A DNA stretch of 64,000 nucleotides from RYN-230 sp963829725 (GTDB taxonomy: Bacteria; Actinomycetota; Actinomycetes; Streptosporangiales; Streptosporangiaceae), in contig CAWHJW010000014.1 in the NCBI GenBank assembly GCA_963829725.1, positions 248,001 to 312,000 on the forward strand, given 5' to 3'. How positions within the stretch are numbered: position 1 is the stretch's first letter; each line of letters begins with the position of its first letter. Shown here in pieces: positions 1 to 7,405 of the stretch. The notes under the pieces are model-generated. The model did no database searches. It was not told where the DNA came from and saw only the letters and a list, made by a program, of their open reading frames with translations. Position numbers and translations under genes: made by a program.

Positions 1-273
1 CTCGATCGCTTCGTCCTTGTCCCGCACCTCCATCAGCGCCCAGCCGCCGACCAGTTCCTTGGCCTCCGTGTAGGGCCCGTCGATGACGGTGAACTCGCCG
101 TCGGCGTAACACACCTTGGTGGCTTCCCCGAACGGCGCGATACCGCCGGTGGCCACGACTACCCCCGCCTTGTCGGCCTCGGCCATGAACTCGCCCATCC
201 GGGCGTACATCTCGGGGGTCGGCGGCGGGATGGGGATGGACGGGTCGGCCAGCGTGTAACCCAGGAATCGCAT
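1..273 (-). CDS. YCII/DGPF-domain protein, 3' end cut by window edge
   Basis: The visible 91 residues open MRFLGYTL and continue through a PEMYARMGEFMAEA helix, a GGIAPF turn and a DGPYTEAKELVGGW segment. This is the order seen in the YCII-related (DGPF) family of small ferredoxin-fold proteins often linked to ECF sigma factors. An AAAGGAGC ribosome site lies just upstream of the ATG at 271-273. The molecular role of the family is poorly known. The partner sigma factor, if any, would lie to the left of the window. Confidence 0.85.
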   Translation of the reverse strand, partial: MRFLGYTLADPSIPIPPPTPEMYARMGEFMAEADKAGVVVATGGIAPFGEATKVCYADGEFTVIDGPYTEAKELVGGWALMEVRDKDEAIE

Positions 274-490
274 GGGTCCTGCTCCTTTGGCTGCCTGGCG
301 GGAACCGCCCCGGCGCCGCTGCTGATCTGCCCGGGCGCCGGTCACGGTCACCGCAACCTTGTCTTGTCGCCCACGCGTCGAACGCCCGGCCGCCAGATCG
401 ACACGGCGGCAGAAGATTTCCGCGCCGCGGCCCAGCGGCCCGCGGTGGACCCGGAACGCGGCCCGGCCGGCCGGATGTTCCGGTCCTACG

Positions 491-1099
491 TTAGCGGGCC
501 GTGCCCGAGTCCTGCCCGGTCAGCTGGCGGACGACCTCAGGGGCCAGGCCGGCCAGGCTGGCCGTGCCCAGGTCGCCGTTCTTGACCTGGACAGTCTTCA
601 GGAACCGCTGCTGGCCCATGGTGAGGCCGATGAAGTAGCCCAGCTCGACCAGCTCGGGCTCGGAGAAGTGCCTGTGCAGCTCCGACCAGAGGTCGTCATC
701 GGCGCTGCCGGGATCCCATGCGATCGCCTCGGCCCAGCGCAGGGCCGCGCGCTCACGATCGTCGTAACGGTCGGACCTGCGGAAGTCGATGAGGTCGTCG
801 TACTCGCTCTCGGTCACCCCCTGCGCGGCCGCGATGTGCGACCGCTGGCCCGCGCAGTACCCGCACTCGAGTGATTTCGCCACGTAGACCCGGGCGAGTT
901 CCTTGATCCGGTGATCGAGCACGCCCTCGCGGAACACCTGCTGCCACGATGCGGAGAAGGTCCGCAGGACGGCCGGCACGTGCGCCCGGATGGCCTGGCT
1001 CTCCAGCCGGGGGGTGCCGTGCGTGCGTGATTCCTCGAGCAGCGCCGCCAGCTCGGGATCGGTGACCGTGCTCGGCTCGACGTAACTGATACGGGGCAT
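491..1099 (-). CDS. Carboxymuconolactone decarboxylase / AhpD-like protein
   Basis: This 202-residue all-helical protein carries the CxxC redox pair in an ECGYCAGQRSHIAA context, followed by the usual DDLIDFRRSD and WAEAIAWDP helices. The family covers AhpD-type peroxidase partners and CMD-type decarboxylases; sequence alone does not say which. I chose the ATG at 1099 (MPRISYVEP) because an AGAGAGG site precedes it. The longer frame to 1267 has no family resemblance and would cross both operators. It is divergent from the lacI-type gene, which probably controls it. Confidence 0.85.
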   Translation of the reverse strand: MPRISYVEPSTVTDPELAALLEESRTHGTPRLESQAIRAHVPAVLRTFSASWQQVFREGVLDHRIKELARVYVAKSLECGYCAGQRSHIAAAQGVTESEYDDLIDFRRSDRYDDRERAALRWAEAIAWDPGSADDDLWSELHRHFSEPELVELGYFIGLTMGQQRFLKTVQVKNGDLGTASLAGLAPEVVRQLTGQDSGTAR

Positions 1100-1112
1100 C
1101 CGGGCCTCTCTC

Positions 1113-1128
1113 TGGCAATCGATTGCCA
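1113..1128. promoter_or_regulatory. LacI-type operator 1
   Basis: The sequence TGGCAATCGATTGCCA is a perfect 16-bp palindrome with a central CG, the form typical of LacI-family operators. It lies 14 bp upstream of the CMD gene start and shares its half-site TGGCAA with the second site at 1181. Confidence 0.75.
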
Positions 1129-1180
1129 CCCACTCTCCGCCGGGTTCGCATGATTTGTCAAGGGACCATGAACCGGGGGC

Positions 1181-1196
1181 TGGCAACCGTTTGCCA
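1181..1196. promoter_or_regulatory. LacI-type operator 2
   Basis: TGGCAACCGTTTGCCA is a 16-bp palindrome with one mismatched pair, sharing the half-site TGGCAA with operator 1. Centres are 68 bp apart, which would allow looping or shared control of both divergent promoters. It ends 20 bp before the chosen lacI-type start. Confidence 0.72.
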
Positions 1197-1216
1197 TGGC
1201 CGGTACGCTCAGGCTC

Positions 1217-2242
1217 ATGGCTGGCCGCCCGACGATCAGGGACGTCGCTGAGCTGGCGGGGGTCCACCCGGGAACGGCCTCGCGGGCGCTCGACCCGCGC
1301 CGCGAAGGCCGGATCTCGGCTCCTACCGCCGAGCGGGTCCGGTCGGCCGCCCGGCGTCTCGGGTACGTCCCCGACCCGGTCGCCCAGACCCTGCGCGCGG
1401 GGCGCAGCGCGGCGGTCGGCGTCGTCGTCCCGGACCTGGCCAACCCGGTCTTCCCGCCGATCGTGCAGGGCATCGAAGACGCGCTCGCCGAGGCCGGGTA
1501 CGTGGCGCTGGTAGTGAACACCGGCAATGACCCCGGGCGGGAACGTGATCGCATCGAAGCGCTGCAGGCCCGCCGCTGCGACGGCTACATCGTGGCCTCA
1601 GCCACCCTGGACGGGACGGCGATCGGCCGGCTCGCGTCCGGGGCCGGGCCGGTCATCCTGGTCAACCGGGAGACGGGCGGCCCCGCCCTGCCCGCGGTCA
1701 GTAGCGACGACCGGGCTGGCGTCCAGTCGGCCATGCGACACCTGGCCGGTCTCGGCCACCGGGTCATCGCCCATCTCACCGGGCCGCCCAACCTGTCGGT
1801 GGTGCGGACCCGGGCGGAGGCCTTCCAGGCCTGCGCGGAACAGTTCGGGCTTGACCGGCACCGGCTGATCGTCCGCCACTGCCCGGCGCTGACCGCCGCC
1901 GCCGCCAAGGACGGCGCGCTGGCCCTGCTCGCGGAGGTCCCGGCGATCACGGCGATCCTGGCCGGCAACGACCTGATGGCCCTGGGCTGCTATGCCGCCG
2001 CCCAGCAGGCTGGCCGCCCGTGCCCGGCCAGCCTCTCCATCGTCGGCTACAACGACATGCCCTTCGTCGAATGGTGGCATCCGGCCCTCACCACCGTCCG
2101 CATCCCGCAGTACGACATCGGCCGGGAAGCGGCGCACCTCCTGCTCGAACGGCTCATCCAGGACGACGGCCGCCCGGCCAAGCAGGTGCTGATGCCCACG
2201 TCCCTGACCGTCCGGTCGTCCACGGGCCGCTGCCCGGCGTAG
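1217..2242 (+). CDS. LacI-family transcriptional regulator
   Basis: This 341-residue protein has the full LacI layout: an N-terminal helix-turn-helix and hinge (PTIRDVAELAGVHPGTASRAL, then RLGYVPDPVAQTLRAG), followed by a periplasmic-binding-protein core with VGVVVPDLANPVF, AILAGNDLMALG and PASLSIVGYNDMPF. The ligand is unknown but likely a small metabolite or sugar. I prefer the ATG at 1217 because the one at 1196 overlaps operator 2. The operators between it and the CMD gene suggest autoregulation and control of that neighbour. A strong hairpin follows the stop. Confidence 0.93.
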   Translation: MAGRPTIRDVAELAGVHPGTASRALDPRREGRISAPTAERVRSAARRLGYVPDPVAQTLRAGRSAAVGVVVPDLANPVFPPIVQGIEDALAEAGYVALVVNTGNDPGRERDRIEALQARRCDGYIVASATLDGTAIGRLASGAGPVILVNRETGGPALPAVSSDDRAGVQSAMRHLAGLGHRVIAHLTGPPNLSVVRTRAEAFQACAEQFGLDRHRLIVRHCPALTAAAAKDGALALLAEVPAITAILAGNDLMALGCYAAAQQAGRPCPASLSIVGYNDMPFVEWWHPALTTVRIPQYDIGREAAHLLLERLIQDDGRPAKQVLMPTSLTVRSSTGRCPA

Positions 2243-2250
2243 CCCGGCCC

Positions 2251-2281
2251 GGCTGGTGCATCACGCGCGAATGCACCAGCC
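2251..2281 (+). terminator. Hairpin after the lacI-type gene
   Basis: Two perfect 11-base arms (GGCTGGTGCAT and ATGCACCAGCC) flank a 9-base loop, starting 9 bp after the stop codon. There is no T tract, as is common in actinomycetes. It sits between convergent genes and may serve both. Confidence 0.7.
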
Positions 2282-2289
2282 GTACCCGC

Positions 2290-2706
2290 TCACCCGGCAG
2301 GCGGCGCCTGCGTGTCCAGCTCGGCCCATACCGCCTTGCCGAGCGCCGTGTCGCTCACGCCCCACTTATCAGTCAGTGCCTCCACCAGCACGAACCCGAA
2401 TCCCGATTCATCCAGGCCGGTCGGGGTGCTCGGCTGCGGCCAGCGGGAATCCGCGTCGTGAACCTCGATCCGCAGCCCATTCCCGGCGGTCTCCAGCCGC
2501 AGCGCCAGCGTGCCTGCATTCCGGGCGTGCCGCACCGAATTCGTGACCAGTTCCGAGACGAGCAGGACCGCGGTCTCCTCCAGGTGGCCCAGCCGCCATG
2601 CGCCGAGCACCTCGCGGGTAGCCTGCCGGGCCAGCCCGGCGGCCTGGTCCGCGGCGGGCAGCCACGCTTGCCAGGCCCGCTCCGGGCCCGAGTGCCGCTG
2701 ATACAT
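2290..2706 (-). CDS. ATP-binding protein, anti-sigma (RsbW-like) type
   Basis: At 138 residues this is a single HATPase_c_2 domain. The N box reads ETAVLLVSELVTNSVRHA and the G1 box IEVHDADSRWPQP. A GFGFVLVEALTDKWGV G2 region follows. Such stand-alone kinases bind ATP and either phosphorylate anti-anti-sigma factors or regulate by binding, and actinomycetes have dozens. No sigma or anti-anti-sigma gene is adjacent, so the partner is unknown. An imperfect palindrome sits just upstream. Confidence 0.87.
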   Translation of the reverse strand: MYQRHSGPERAWQAWLPAADQAAGLARQATREVLGAWRLGHLEETAVLLVSELVTNSVRHARNAGTLALRLETAGNGLRIEVHDADSRWPQPSTPTGLDESGFGFVLVEALTDKWGVSDTALGKAVWAELDTQAPPAG

Positions 2707-2720
2707 GAGTCCCCCGTCTT

Positions 2721-2747
2721 GTACTCCTCCGATGGTCGGAGAAGTAC
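2721..2747. promoter_or_regulatory. Palindrome upstream of the ATPase gene
   Basis: GTACTCCTCCGA and TCGGAGAAGTAC form 12-base arms (11 of 12 paired) around TGG, starting 15 bp upstream of the ATG at 2706. It could be an operator or a leader hairpin. No regulator gene is adjacent to assign it to. Confidence 0.45.
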
Positions 2748-2853
2748 CTGAGGGATAGCTCTAAAGCCGCTGAGGCCTGGCTGACACTCTGCTGATCTCC
2801 AGGTGACTGGCAGCTGGATGCTCGGCCTGGGCGGGGCGGGTCGCGGGAACGCT

Positions 2854-3033
2854 CTAGCCGGGCAGCCGGGGGTCCCTGCCGCCTGGGCCGGCCGGGGCGA
2901 GCATCAGGCCCACGGCCGCCTCCAGCAGGTCCCCGGTGAAGTCAGCGCGTGCGCCCAGCCCGCGCTCGCCGGATTCCTCGGCGCTGGCCCGGGCGGCCAG
3001 GGCGCCGACGACGAGCTGGACGAGCAGGTCGCG
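2854..3033 (-). pseudogene. C-terminal remnant of a TetR-like regulator
   Basis: Read on the minus strand, this stretch gives about 60 residues (DLLVQLVVGALAARASAEES, then GLGARADFTGDLLEAAVGLML) ending in a TAG. This has the helical, arginine-spaced look of a TetR C-terminal ligand domain. No helix-turn-helix is present: upstream the frame runs into antisense of the SDR gene. I infer a deletion that joined the tail of this gene to the middle of the SDR. The TetR assignment rests on composition only and is tentative. Confidence 0.4.
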
Positions 3034-3693
3034 GTGGTGAACAACGCCGGCATCCTCCGGGACAAGATGCTGTTCTCGATGACCGAGGACGACTTCGACT
3101 CGGTCATCGCCGTGCACCTCAGGGGCACCTTCGCCATGACCCGGCACGCCTGCGCGTACTGGCGCGAGGAGGCGAAGCGCGGTGCCGGGCGTGGGGGCCG
3201 GATCATCAACACCACCTCAGGCACCGGCCTGTTCGGCACGGTCGGCCAGGCCAACTACGGGGCGGCCAAGGCGGGCATCGTCTCGCTGACCACCATCACC
3301 GCGCTGGAGATGGCCCGGTACGGGGTGACCGCGAATGCCATCTCGCCGATCGCGCTGACCAGGATGACCGACGGCATCGCCGGGGTGACCGCGCGGAACC
3401 CGGTGGCGGCCGGGCCCGAGGGCTTCGACCCGCGCGACCCTGCCAATGCCTCCGGCCTCGTCGTCTACCTGGCCTCGGACGCCGCCGCCTGGCTCACCGG
3501 CCAGGTGTTCCGGGTGGACGGGAGCCGGGTCCAGCGGCTGCGCGGCTGGAAGGCGGCCGGGGAGTACCGCAGCCGGTCCGGCGGGGCGGTCCAGCCCGGG
3601 GAACTCATCGCCGGGCTGCCGGAGGTGTATGGCACCGCGCCCGCCGGCCGGCTGCCCGATCCGCTGGTGCACGGCCTGGGCCTCGGGGCCTGA
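3034..3693 (+). pseudogene. Short-chain dehydrogenase/reductase lacking its N-terminus
   Basis: From VVNNAGILRDKMLF onward this is a typical SDR: NNAG motif, INTTSGTGLFG, catalytic YGAAKAG, then NAISPIALTRMTD and the VYLASDAAAWLTGQVF segment. The TGxxxGxG nucleotide-binding strand and the first roughly 80 residues are absent. The open frame extends upstream to 2803, but that part is antisense to the TetR-like remnant and is not SDR. Without the Rossmann N-terminus it should not bind NAD(P). The C-terminus resembles SDRs of acyl or steroid metabolism. Confidence 0.75.
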
Positions 3694-3742
3694 ATGGCCC
3701 GCCGCCCCGGCGCCAGCCCGGACGGCTTCTGGCCCGCGCGGC

Positions 3743-4698
3743 TCAGCCGGCCGTCAGCACCCGGACCGGCTCGCCCCGCTGCCACGCGGCGATATCCTCC
3801 ACCGCGTCGGAGTACCAGTGCTTCATCGTGCGCGCGGTCACGTAACCAAGGTGCGGGGTCAGTACCAGGTTCGGGGCGTTGAGCAGGGAATGGCCGGGAG
3901 GGAGCGGCTCAGTCTCGTAGACGTCCAGGCCGGCGCCCGCGATCCAGCCTTCGTGCAGCGCGCGGACCAGGGCGTCGGTGTCGACGATCGGGCCGCGGGA
4001 GGTATTGACCAGGAACGCGGACCGCTTCATGCCGCGCAGGTCCTGCTCGGTGACCAGGCCGCGGTCCGCTCGGACAGCACCACGTGAATGCTGACCACGT
4101 CCGCGACGGCGAACAGGTGCTCCTTGCTGACCGCGCGGGCGCCCGCCTGCGCCGCGGTCTGGTGATCGAGGTGCTGGCTCCAGGCGATCACGTCCATGCC
4201 GAACCCGTGCGCGATGCGGGTCATCTGACGGCCGATGCGGCCCAGGCCGACCAGCCCGATCGTGGCGCCGAGCAGGTCGGTGCCGACGGTGTGCTGCCAT
4301 CCGCCGGCCCGCACCGCGGCCATCTCCTCCGGCAGGTGCCGGGCCAGCGACAGAATGAGGCCCCAGGTCAGCTCGGCGGTGTTCGCGGAGGGCGGCCCGC
4401 TGGTGGCCGACACGACGACACCGTGCTCGGCGGCGGCGTGCAGGTCGATCGCGGCGTTGGCCCGCCCGGTGGTGATCAGCAGCCGGAGGCTGGGCAGCCG
4501 CGAGAAGAGGTCGTGATCGAACCGGGTGCGTTCCCGCATCGCCACGATGACCTCGGCGCCGGTTAGTGCCGCGGCCAGATCGTGGCCGGTCAGGTGCCCG
4601 CGGATGGCGGTCCACTGCGCGCCGTCCGGGCGTCCGTCCAGGCCGTATTGCTGAACCAGCCCCTGGTAGTCATCCAGGGCCACCACCCGCAGCGCCAC
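3743..4698 (-). pseudogene. D-2-hydroxyacid dehydrogenase, one frameshift
   Basis: Two frames join into one NAD-dependent D-2-hydroxyacid dehydrogenase. The 5' part (4698 to about 4060) carries the GLVGLGRIGRQM dinucleotide motif and ADVVSIHVVLSERT. The 3' part continues GLVTEQDLRGMKRSAFLVNT, then SRGPIVD, GLDVYETEPLP and TPHLGYV with the catalytic histidine. One missing base within 4059-4065 (a CCGCGG context) separates them: the span is 956 bp, one short of 319 codons. It is either a sequencing indel or a fresh mutation. The substrate cannot be told from sequence. Confidence 0.85.
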
Positions 4699-5089
4699 GC
4701 CACCTCCAGCCGGCCCAGCGGCCCGCGGTCAGGGTGCGGCCCGCGGTGCCCGACGCCAGGCTAGACCCGTCCGGCACGCCGCCGGTACTGGCTCCGACAT
4801 CCATTTCGCGCCGCGTCCCGCAGTGAGCCGCGCGGACTCACTCGCCGGCCGCCAAGGCGATCTCCCTGGCCACAACTGTCATTCTTCGTCACTTCAGTCT
4901 CTGCGGTCACGAACCGGTTGCCCCGTCGAATGTGCGCCGGGTGCCATTCCCGCAGCTACGCCTCCGAGCGCCGGGCCGCCATGTGCACCCAACCCCGCTC
5001 CACCCGCCCCGCAGCCGGCCCCGGGCAGTCCTCCGCGCCGGCCAGCGACGGCCACCATCAGTGCCGCCGCCGCCCTCCTGGCCAGCGCC

Positions 5090-5245
5090 CCCGACCTCGC
5101 CACCGCCGGCCCGGACCCCGTTGATGACGCTGGACACCTGAGTGTCAGAGGACACCGGGTCGGTCCCATCCCACGACGGCGAGCACGAACCGCCGTTGGC
5201 CAGGATGAAGGTCATGTCGAACGCGTCCACTCCCACGCCTACCAC
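5090..5245 (-). pseudogene. GH18 chitinase fragment
   Basis: On the minus strand about 50 residues match the start of a bacterial GH18 chitinase barrel: VDAFDMTFILANGGSC, SPSWDGTDPVSSD, VINGVRAGGGEV. The next expected strand (the SFGG stretch) and the catalytic DxxDxDxE motif are missing, as the frame turns into low-complexity codons. It lies head to head with a chitin-binding module on the other strand. A chitinase gene has therefore been rearranged here, probably by inversion plus deletion. Confidence 0.65.
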
Positions 5246-5251
5246 GTCGTC

Positions 5252-5440
5252 GCCCAGCCCGACACCTACCCGACGACCTCGCCCGGCGGCTGTACCGCGG
5301 CGGCGTGGGTGTCCAACCAGGCGTACGTCTCGGGCAATGTCGTTTCCTACGGCGGCGACCAGTGGACCGCCAATCAGTGGAACTATGACGAGGTTCCCGG
5401 CGGCGCCGCCGGCGCCTGGAACAACGACGGCCCCTGCTGA
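5252..5440 (+). pseudogene. CBM5/12 chitin-binding module remnant
   Basis: The last 49 codons encode a complete type-3 chitin-binding module. They include AWVSNQAYVSGNVVSY, WTANQWNYDEVPGG and a final WNNDGPC, with the paired cysteines and surface aromatics in place. A Thr/Pro linker (QPDTYPTTSPGG) precedes it. The open frame runs back to 4823, but that part is antisense to the GH18 fragment and shows no signal peptide. It is the C-terminal end of a lost secreted enzyme. The preceding stretch 4699-5089 has nothing else I recognise. Confidence 0.65.
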
Positions 5441-5449
5441 TGAGACGTT

Positions 5450-5482
5450 GCGCCGGGCGATACTGTGCGCGCCGCCCGGCGC
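5450..5482 (+). terminator. Hairpin after the chitin-binding remnant
   Basis: Ten-base perfect arms GCGCCGGGCG and CGCCCGGCGC are separated by 13 bases, starting 10 bp after the TGA at 5440. It may be the surviving terminator of the lost chitinase gene, or serve the convergent NUDIX operon. Confidence 0.5.
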
Positions 5483-5506
5483 CCACCATCAGGGCGGGCC
5501 AGGCTG

Positions 5507-6226
5507 CTACCCCCAGGGCAGATGGATCGGCTCGGCCGGGTGGCCGTCCGCCAGCAGGGAGCGGACCAGCCAGGCCGCGTTGGCCGGGACGATCCGCTCC
5601 CTGGTGGTGGCCAGGTCATCGAGGGCCCACCAGTGGTGCCCGATGATCAGCGAGCGCTCCAGTTCTTCCTGGCCGCTGGCATCAAAGGCGGTCTCTGTCG
5701 TCCTGACGAAGAAGTACGAGTTGTGCGTCGCGAAGACGGTGCGACCGGATGACCATTCGCCCGTGCTGTAGGCGACGACCGGCCCGAGATCCGCAGCGGA
5801 GATCTCGATGCCGGTTTCCTCCCGCAGTTCCCGGGCGGCAGCCTCGGCTACGGACTCGCCAGGGATGATCCCGCCGCCCGGCGTCAGCCAGTAGGTGGAT
5901 TCCGGCGTGCGAGCGCGCGTGCGGAACTGGAGCAGCAGCAGCGTGTCGCCCGGACCAACGACCAGGACACGGGCCGAGGGCCGGTGGATCGGGCGCGTCA
6001 AGGTTGGCACTCCGCCGACCGGATCTCCCGGCTGGGAGGCGGCATGTTCATGGCGGGTGCGCGGCGCGGCAGGCTCGCGTTCACTTGCCGTAGTCTCGCT
6101 GGACTCCAGGCCCTTCGCCAGCCGGCCGTGCAGGACAGCGGTGAGGAAGGCCAGCCACGGCGGTGCGGGGCGCCGGGCCGGGTGTGGTGGATTAGTGCCA
6201 GCGCCGGGGGCCGGGCTGCTGGTCAC
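5507..6226 (-). CDS. NUDIX hydrolase
   Basis: At 239 residues this is a NUDIX hydrolase: the NUDIX box is GGGIIPGESVAEAAARELRE followed by ETGIEI, matching GX5EX7REUXEEXGU. A core strand SARVLVVGPGDTLLLLQF precedes it. NUDIX enzymes cleave nucleoside diphosphates linked to other groups; the substrate is unknown here. The first 85 residues are Pro/Ala-rich and probably disordered. The GTG start at 6226 overlaps the stop of the upstream ATPase gene (GTGA), which supports this start and translational coupling. Confidence 0.88.
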   Translation of the reverse strand: MTSSPAPGAGTNPPHPARRPAPPWLAFLTAVLHGRLAKGLESSETTASEREPAAPRTRHEHAASQPGDPVGGVPTLTRPIHRPSARVLVVGPGDTLLLLQFRTRARTPESTYWLTPGGGIIPGESVAEAAARELREETGIEISAADLGPVVAYSTGEWSSGRTVFATHNSYFFVRTTETAFDASGQEELERSLIIGHHWWALDDLATTRERIVPANAAWLVRSLLADGHPAEPIHLPWG

Positions 6227-6714
6227 GGGCTGGCTACCAGCGCCCAGACGACCTTTCCGCTGGCGTGCTCGGGCTGGAAGGCTCCCCAGTCTTCGCTGAG
6301 GACCTCGACCAGCCAGAGTCCGCGCCCGCTCTCAGCCCCCGGGTCGGCTTCCCGCTGCTGGGGCATCCGGTTGTTTCCGTCCCAGACCTGCACGAGCACC
6401 CGCCGCGAATGGGCCACCAGCCACAACCGGACCGGCGGTAACCCTGCTGACCACCGCCCGCCGAACCTGCTTCCCACCAGCCCATAGGACGCGGCCACCG
6501 CGTTGGTCATCAGTTCGGAGACAACCTGTTCGGCTGGATCGGCTAAGTCCGGTAGGCCCCACTCCGCCAGCACCAGCCGCGTGTGCCCCCTGGCACAGGG
6601 CACCGCCGACCCCGTCGCCCCCAACTCCAGGTACGACTGTCTCGGCTGCGCCTGGGTGCCCTGCTCTCGTTGCGGAGTTCCAGCTTGCGCAGCAGCCGTG
6701 AAGCCTCTGTCCAT
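6223..6714 (-). CDS. ATP-binding protein, anti-sigma type
   Basis: This 163-residue HATPase_c_2 protein has the N box PAEQVVSELMTNAVAA, the G1 box LVQVWDGNNRMPQQ and the G2 box SGRGLWLVEVLSEDWGAF. It is coupled by a GTGA overlap to the NUDIX gene and reads away from a small GntR gene; the operator-like palindrome at 6778 lies between them. I infer that the ATPase-NUDIX operon and the GntR gene are co-regulated. It may act as a sigma-pathway switch, but no partner is visible. Confidence 0.85.
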   Translation of the reverse strand: MDRGFTAAAQAGTPQREQGTQAQPRQSYLELGATGSAVPCARGHTRLVLAEWGLPDLADPAEQVVSELMTNAVAASYGLVGSRFGGRWSAGLPPVRLWLVAHSRRVLVQVWDGNNRMPQQREADPGAESGRGLWLVEVLSEDWGAFQPEHASGKVVWALVASP

Positions 6715-6777
6715 GGCATGCGTTCCCCGTCAGTCGGTTCGGTTATTCCAACACTGACAGATCACTATAGCTTCTAT

Positions 6778-6796
6778 ATAGCTCTAGTAGAGCTAT
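6778..6796. promoter_or_regulatory. 19-bp perfect palindrome, likely GntR operator
   Basis: ATAGCTCTAGTAGAGCTAT has two 9-base perfect arms around a single G. A related TATAGCT element lies just to its left within an unusually AT-rich divergent promoter region. It is 42 bp before the GntR start and 64 bp before the ATPase start. Confidence 0.7.
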
Positions 6797-6837
6797 CTGA
6801 TTGATATGCGCAGGTCAGGGGTAGCTACCGTCCTAGG

Positions 6838-7089
6838 GTGAGCGACATCGCCGCGCCGGGCGGGCAGGACGATCTGGTCTACATGCGGGTTGCCGACGAC
6901 ATCGCAGCCCGCATCTCCTCGGGAGAGCTGGCCCGGGGTACGCGTTTGCGCGCGGAACGCGACCTCGCTACTCACTATGGCGTTGCGTACGGCACCATCC
7001 GCCGCGCCATGCAAGTCCTACGTGACAAGGGCCTGATAGTAACCATCCACGGCCGGGGCACCTTCGTAGCACAGAAGCCAGAGCGCTAG
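6838..7089 (+). CDS. Small GntR-type winged-helix regulator
   Basis: The 83-residue product is just the GntR DNA-binding domain: YMRVADDIAARISSGELARG, LRAERDLATHYGVAYGTIRR, then ALQ-type helix and wing (AMQVLRDKGLIVTIHGRGTF). No effector domain follows, unlike the 230-270-residue GntR proteins elsewhere in the window. Such minimal GntRs are common in actinomycete mobile or regulatory loci. It starts with GTG at 6838. The 19-bp palindrome upstream is the natural candidate for its binding site. Confidence 0.88.
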   Translation: MSDIAAPGGQDDLVYMRVADDIAARISSGELARGTRLRAERDLATHYGVAYGTIRRAMQVLRDKGLIVTIHGRGTFVAQKPER

Positions 7090-7102
7090 GTGTTGAAGCC
7101 AC

Positions 7103-7405
7103 TTACTCTGTTTGATCCTTATGCAGATCGTCGTTGCGCATCGATTCCGCCGCTGCTTCTGCCAGCAGACGGTAAACTTGCCTAGAAATTTCGCCACGAT
7201 AGTAGGCTGCAGCTACCTCGTCAAAGGACCCTGGAATTAATTGGTCGGGATCTTGCTGAGCTGCTGCTGCAACTTCTAGAGGTGTTCGTGGGTGAATCTC
7301 TTGTTTTCGGGGCCATGTGTGTTCGCGGAATCGTTGCGCGACTTCTTCGATGCCCATGGTCCCGTTCCGCAAAGCTGCAAGTAGCTGGCTAACTTCGCTG
7401 TTCAA
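7103..7405 (-). CDS. Small partner protein of the zeta-toxin gene (candidate antitoxin)
   Basis: A 100-residue, mostly helical, acidic protein of no family I can name. It begins MNSEVSQLLAALRNGTMGIE, carries a FREHTWPR turn, and has a PGSFDEVAAAYYRGEIS motif before a helical C-terminus. Its ATG overlaps the stop of the zeta-toxin gene (ATGA), so the two are translationally coupled. By position and size it could neutralise the kinase, though classical epsilon antitoxin genes lie upstream of zeta rather than downstream. It shares the low GC of the zeta 3' half. Confidence 0.6.
   Translation of the reverse strand: MNSEVSQLLAALRNGTMGIEEVAQRFREHTWPRKQEIHPRTPLEVAAAAQQDPDQLIPGSFDEVAAAYYRGEISRQVYRLLAEAAAESMRNDDLHKDQTE

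Noticed and set aside
4823..5251. Upstream part of the open frame leading into the chitin-binding module
   Set aside because: No signal peptide or domain; it is antisense to the GH18 fragment in its second half, so the frame is accidental.
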